Below are positions 61,210 to 64,000 of a stretch of 64,000 nt of DNA, piece after piece. The position numbers were made by a program, and so were the translations under genes. Numbering within the stretch: position 1 is the first letter of the stretch; each line of letters opens with the position of its first letter. The DNA is from Chitinophagaceae bacterium (GTDB lineage Bacteria; Bacteroidota; Bacteroidia; Chitinophagales; Chitinophagaceae): assembly GCA_024103425.1 (NCBI GenBank), contig JAGFIS010000013.1, positions 1 through 64,000 on the forward strand. The letters are read 5' to 3'. Below the pieces are notes generated by a model, which was not told the origin of the DNA, did no database searches, and worked only from the letters and a program-made list of their open reading frames with translations.

Positions 61210-62855
61210 ATGATATATGGTGGCTCAATGAAGAAAGTGAGCAAATTTTAAACAGAGGTTATTTATTGAAAGGCGAAAGTGTAAAGGGTGCAATCGATCG
61301 TATCGCTACTGCTGCTGCAAGGCAGTTGTATCGTCCTGAACTGAAAGAAAAATTTATTCAGATGATCGAAAGTGGCTGGATGAGCCTGAGTTCGCCTATA
61401 TGGGCTAACATGGGAACGGAAAGAGGTTTGCCCATTTCATGTTTTAATGTGCATGTGCCGGATTATATTGAGGGAATCACCCATAAATTAGGTGAGGTGA
61501 TTATGCAAACAAAAATTGGAGGTGGAACATCAGGATATTTTGGCGAACTCCGGGGGAGAGGTACGGCTGTAACAGACAATGGTCAAAGTAGTGGCGCTGT
61601 CTCTTTTATGAAATTGTTTGACACAGCAATGGATACAATTTCGCAAGGAGGCGTAAGGCGCGGCGCTTTTGCAGCCTACCTTGATGTTGACCATCCGGAT
61701 ATTGAAGAGTTTTTGAACATTAAGGATATTGGCAATCCATTGCAGAATTTATTTTTCGGTGTATGCGTGCCCGACTACTGGATGCAAGAAATGATAGATG
61801 GTGACATGGAAAAGCGAAGGGTTTGGGCAAAGGTGTTGGAATCAAGACAGCAAAAGGGGATGCCGTATATTTTATTTTCCGACAATGTCAATATGAATAA
61901 ACCTCAGGTGTATAAGGACAAGAATATGCGAATTAATTCCAGCAATCTTTGTTCGGAAATTATGCTGCCATCTGATTTTGACGAATCCTTCATTTGCTGT
62001 CTTTCTTCGATGAATCTGGAATTATATGATGAGTGGAAAAATACAGATGCGGTGCAATTAGCTATTTTCTTTTTGGACGCAGTATTGCAGGAATTTATTG
62101 TGAAGACAGAAGATAATCACTATCTGAAGTCTGCCAACAATTTTGCGAAGCGGCATCGTGCTGTTGGACTGGGCGTAATGGGCTGGCACTCTTATCTGCA
62201 AAAAAATATGATCCCATTTGAAGGAATGGAGGCCAAGCAACTTACCAGCAAAATATTCAGGCACATACGTTCAGAAGCTGATATTGCTACTAAAAATCTG
62301 GCAGAGATATTTGGTGAACCTGAAGTACTGAAAGGGTATGGTATCAGGAATGCCACTGTGATGGCAATTGCACCGACCACATCTTCATCAGCTATTTTAG
62401 GACAAACATCGCCGGGGATAGAACCCTTTAGCAGTAATTATTTTAAGGCAGGATTGTCTAAAGGAAATTTCATCCGCAAAAACAAATACCTTAAAGCATT
62501 ACTCCAGGAGAAGGATCTGGATAATGAAGAAACCTGGAGAACCATTATGCTCAACCAGGGTAGTGTACAACATATGTATGAGCTTACAGAAAATGAAAGA
62601 GCAGTCTTTAAGACATTCAAAGAAATCAGCCAGTTAGAAATCATACAACAAGCAGCCATCCGCCAGAGATTCATTGATCAATCGCAGAGTCTGAATATTA
62701 ATATTCCTTCCAGCCTGCCTGTAAAAGAGGTGAATAAACTCTTGATTGAGGCATGGCAGCTGGGAATTAAGACCCTGTATTATCAGCGAAGCCAGAGTGT
62801 TTCAAAAGAAATTGTGGTGCAGAATCTCGTACAGTGCGTGAGCTGTGAGGCCTGA
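61206..62855 (+). CDS. nrdA: Class I ribonucleotide reductase large (catalytic) subunit
   Basis: A 549-residue NrdA, shorter than the common ~760-residue form because it begins at the catalytic domain without an ATP-cone. Active-site residues: Cys in RGLPISCFNVHV, N/C/E in SSNLCSEIMLP, Cys in SFICCLSSMNLEL, Tyr pair in IKTLYYQRSQS and the C-terminal redox CVSCEA. Substrate-specificity site residues cannot be judged by eye. Reduces ribonucleoside diphosphates with NrdB. Its start overlaps the thioesterase stop. Confidence 0.95.
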   Translation: MNDIWWLNEESEQILNRGYLLKGESVKGAIDRIATAAARQLYRPELKEKFIQMIESGWMSLSSPIWANMGTERGLPISCFNVHVPDYIEGITHKLGEVIMQTKIGGGTSGYFGELRGRGTAVTDNGQSSGAVSFMKLFDTAMDTISQGGVRRGAFAAYLDVDHPDIEEFLNIKDIGNPLQNLFFGVCVPDYWMQEMIDGDMEKRRVWAKVLESRQQKGMPYILFSDNVNMNKPQVYKDKNMRINSSNLCSEIMLPSDFDESFICCLSSMNLELYDEWKNTDAVQLAIFFLDAVLQEFIVKTEDNHYLKSANNFAKRHRAVGLGVMGWHSYLQKNMIPFEGMEAKQLTSKIFRHIRSEADIATKNLAEIFGEPEVLKGYGIRNATVMAIAPTTSSSAILGQTSPGIEPFSSNYFKAGLSKGNFIRKNKYLKALLQEKDLDNEETWRTIMLNQGSVQHMYELTENERAVFKTFKEISQLEIIQQAAIRQRFIDQSQSLNINIPSSLPVKEVNKLLIEAWQLGIKTLYYQRSQSVSKEIVVQNLVQCVSCEA

Positions 62856-62882
62856 TATATACCGGATTTTACATTAAGAATA

Positions 62883-62895
62883 CTGATTATTCGGT
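62883..62895 (+). promoter_or_regulatory. Shared 13-base element, copy 2, before the CbiX-like gene
   Basis: CTGATTATTCGGT, identical to the copy at 59590-59602. It lies about 105 bases ahead of the CbiX-like start at 63001. Confidence 0.4.
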
Positions 62896-63000
62896 CTTAG
62901 ATTATCGCCATTTAGCCGGGTTAATTTCAAAAGTTTCCGAATACGTAAATGAGTTTTAAGATTGGGGTGCACTTTAGCGGCCCAAAAACAAAATAATAGT

Positions 63001-64000
63001 ATGATTAATCCGGTATTTAGAAAAGGAGTAGTAATTGGAATAGCACTTTTTGCTTTCGTATTCTCCGCACGTGCACAAAAAGATGGTGTAATGATAATGG
63101 CCCATGGTGGCAGTCAGCAGTGGAATGACTTGGTTGTAAATGCGTCGCAGCCGCTCACCGGCAAGTATCCGGTGGCTTATGCATGGGGAATGGGTGATCC
63201 TGTGACTTTACAAAAAGCAATTGACGAACTGGAAAGTAAAGGGGTAACCAGAATTATTGCTGTACCTCTTTTTATTTCCAGCCATAGCATGGTTATACGT
63301 CAGACTGAATTTTTATTAGGTCTTCGTGATAAAATGGCCGATCCTCCGTTACCCGCAATGGACCATTCAGGTGGTGGACATGATATGAGTGCGATGAGTG
63401 CTCATGGCTCTCAAGGGCCCCACGATGCCGAAGCGAATGGGCATGGTAGGAAAGCGGCTAATGCTTCCGCAGGGAATGCACACAGTATGATGCAGTCGCA
63501 TAACGCACACGAACAAGTTTTACATCCGGTAAAGATGAAGGCGAAGTTGGTAGTGACTCCTGCTCTTGATGATAATATTATAGTGGCCAACATTCTGCGC
63601 GATCGTATCGCTGAACTGAGTTTGAATCCTGAAAAAGAAACAGTGATTCTTGTGGCACATGGGCCGAATGGAGAAGAGGATAACAAGAAATGGATAGCCA
63701 ACATGGAATCACTCTCAGCGAAGATCCATAAGATTCAAAGAGCCAAAGGAGCCGATTTCAAAGAGATTTTTTCAGTTACCGTAAGAGATGATGCAGACCC
63801 TGCCATTTTCGACCAGGCAAAAGAGCAGCTGAGAGCTTTAGTGCGCCAGTCAGGTCAGTCGGGTGATGTGATTGTAGTACCTGTTTTTCTTTCTTCGGGT
63901 GGCAGGGAACATGCAGTAGCTGAGCGCCTGGAAGGACTTAATTATAAGTGGAATGGTAAAGCGTTACTTCCTGACAGTCGTCTTTCAGATTTTTTGAGTA
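63001..64000 (+). CDS. Exported CbiX-like chelatase, 3' end beyond the window
   Basis: At least 333 residues, open at the window end. It starts with a signal peptide (VVIGIALFAFVFSARAQ). Two CbiX/SirB-like half domains follow: VMIMAHGGSQQWNDLV ... IIAVPLFISSHSMVIRQTEF, and VILVAHGPNGEEDNKKW ... VIVVPVFLSSGGREHAVAERL, each with the metal/porphyrin-site His. Between them lies a His/Met/Gly-rich stretch (about 120-170: DHSGGGHDMSAMSAHG, HGRKAANASAGNAH, SMMQSHNAHEQ). Cytosolic CbiX inserts cobalt into sirohydrochlorin; an exported form would have to act on periplasmic metal or tetrapyrrole. Not in a B12 operon here, though B12-controlled genes precede it. Confidence 0.88.
   Translation, partial: MINPVFRKGVVIGIALFAFVFSARAQKDGVMIMAHGGSQQWNDLVVNASQPLTGKYPVAYAWGMGDPVTLQKAIDELESKGVTRIIAVPLFISSHSMVIRQTEFLLGLRDKMADPPLPAMDHSGGGHDMSAMSAHGSQGPHDAEANGHGRKAANASAGNAHSMMQSHNAHEQVLHPVKMKAKLVVTPALDDNIIVANILRDRIAELSLNPEKETVILVAHGPNGEEDNKKWIANMESLSAKIHKIQRAKGADFKEIFSVTVRDDADPAIFDQAKEQLRALVRQSGQSGDVIVVPVFLSSGGREHAVAERLEGLNYKWNGKALLPDSRLSDFLS

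Noticed and set aside
1..64000. CRISPR arrays, tRNA and rRNA genes, transposases
   Set aside because: I looked for regularly spaced repeats, cloverleaf-like sequences with conserved T-loops, and transposase motifs, and found none.

Overview
The window is chromosomal DNA of a Bacteroidota bacterium, most likely of the Chitinophagaceae/Chitinophagales. Supporting this are a GldB gliding lipoprotein, a CotH protein with a C-terminal type IX secretion sorting domain, BatD, CoaX followed by an outer-membrane protein and LptC, an ECF sigma factor followed by an anti-sigma-like barrel protein, a TonB-dependent receptor, signal peptides ending in SCK-type lipoboxes, scarce Shine-Dalgarno sites and TAnnTTTG-like promoter boxes. 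No rRNA, tRNA, CRISPR array or transposase was seen.

Layout. 1-9.0 kb: housekeeping and small genes (nadE, gldB, a SUI1-family factor, gpmI, a haem-binding protein, an ECF sigma/anti-sigma-like pair, a Cdd1-like HhH protein, free-Met-R-sulfoxide reductase). 9.3-15.1 kb: CotH/T9SS protein, aquaporin, beta-carbonic anhydrase, GNAT, CPBP protease. 15.4-27.7 kb, all on the minus strand: a defence operon of ten or eleven tightly packed genes. 28.1-40.5 kb: OsmC, SDR, LptC, an outer-membrane protein, CoaX, Lon-N protein, MeaB, SMUG2-type glycosylase, DUF488, an RIC-like di-iron protein, acetoacetate-CoA ligase, a CYTH protein. 40.6-54.6 kb: TypA, a DUF4143 ATPase, a secreted amidase, an MBL hydrolase, a 1138-residue propeller/barrel protein, DUF3667, a class III aminotransferase, BatD. 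54.7-64 kb: a TPP-riboswitch-controlled TonB receptor, a BNR lipoprotein, then a cobalamin riboswitch in front of nrdB-thioesterase-nrdA, and finally an exported CbiX-like chelatase cut by the window end.

The most striking region is the defence operon. Read in transcription order it is half-hsdS, hsdM, CD-NTase, E2-like protein, full hsdS, HNH-SAVED effector, DUF2188 protein, AlbA_2 ATPase, a small protein, hsdR and a YgjP-like metallopeptidase. This is a type I restriction-modification system with an E2-only (short type II) CBASS threaded through it: the cyclase and E2 lie between hsdM and hsdS, and the cyclic-nucleotide-activated nuclease lies between hsdS and hsdR. Junctions are stop/start overlaps or gaps of a few bases, and a pair of related palindromes sits in the promoter region. 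Restriction and CBASS therefore appear to be expressed as one unit.

The second theme is vitamin-responsive control at the right-hand end: thiamine pyrophosphate for an outer-membrane receptor and cobalamin for a B12-independent ribonucleotide reductase, next to a cobalt/tetrapyrrole chelatase homologue with a His/Met-rich insertion.
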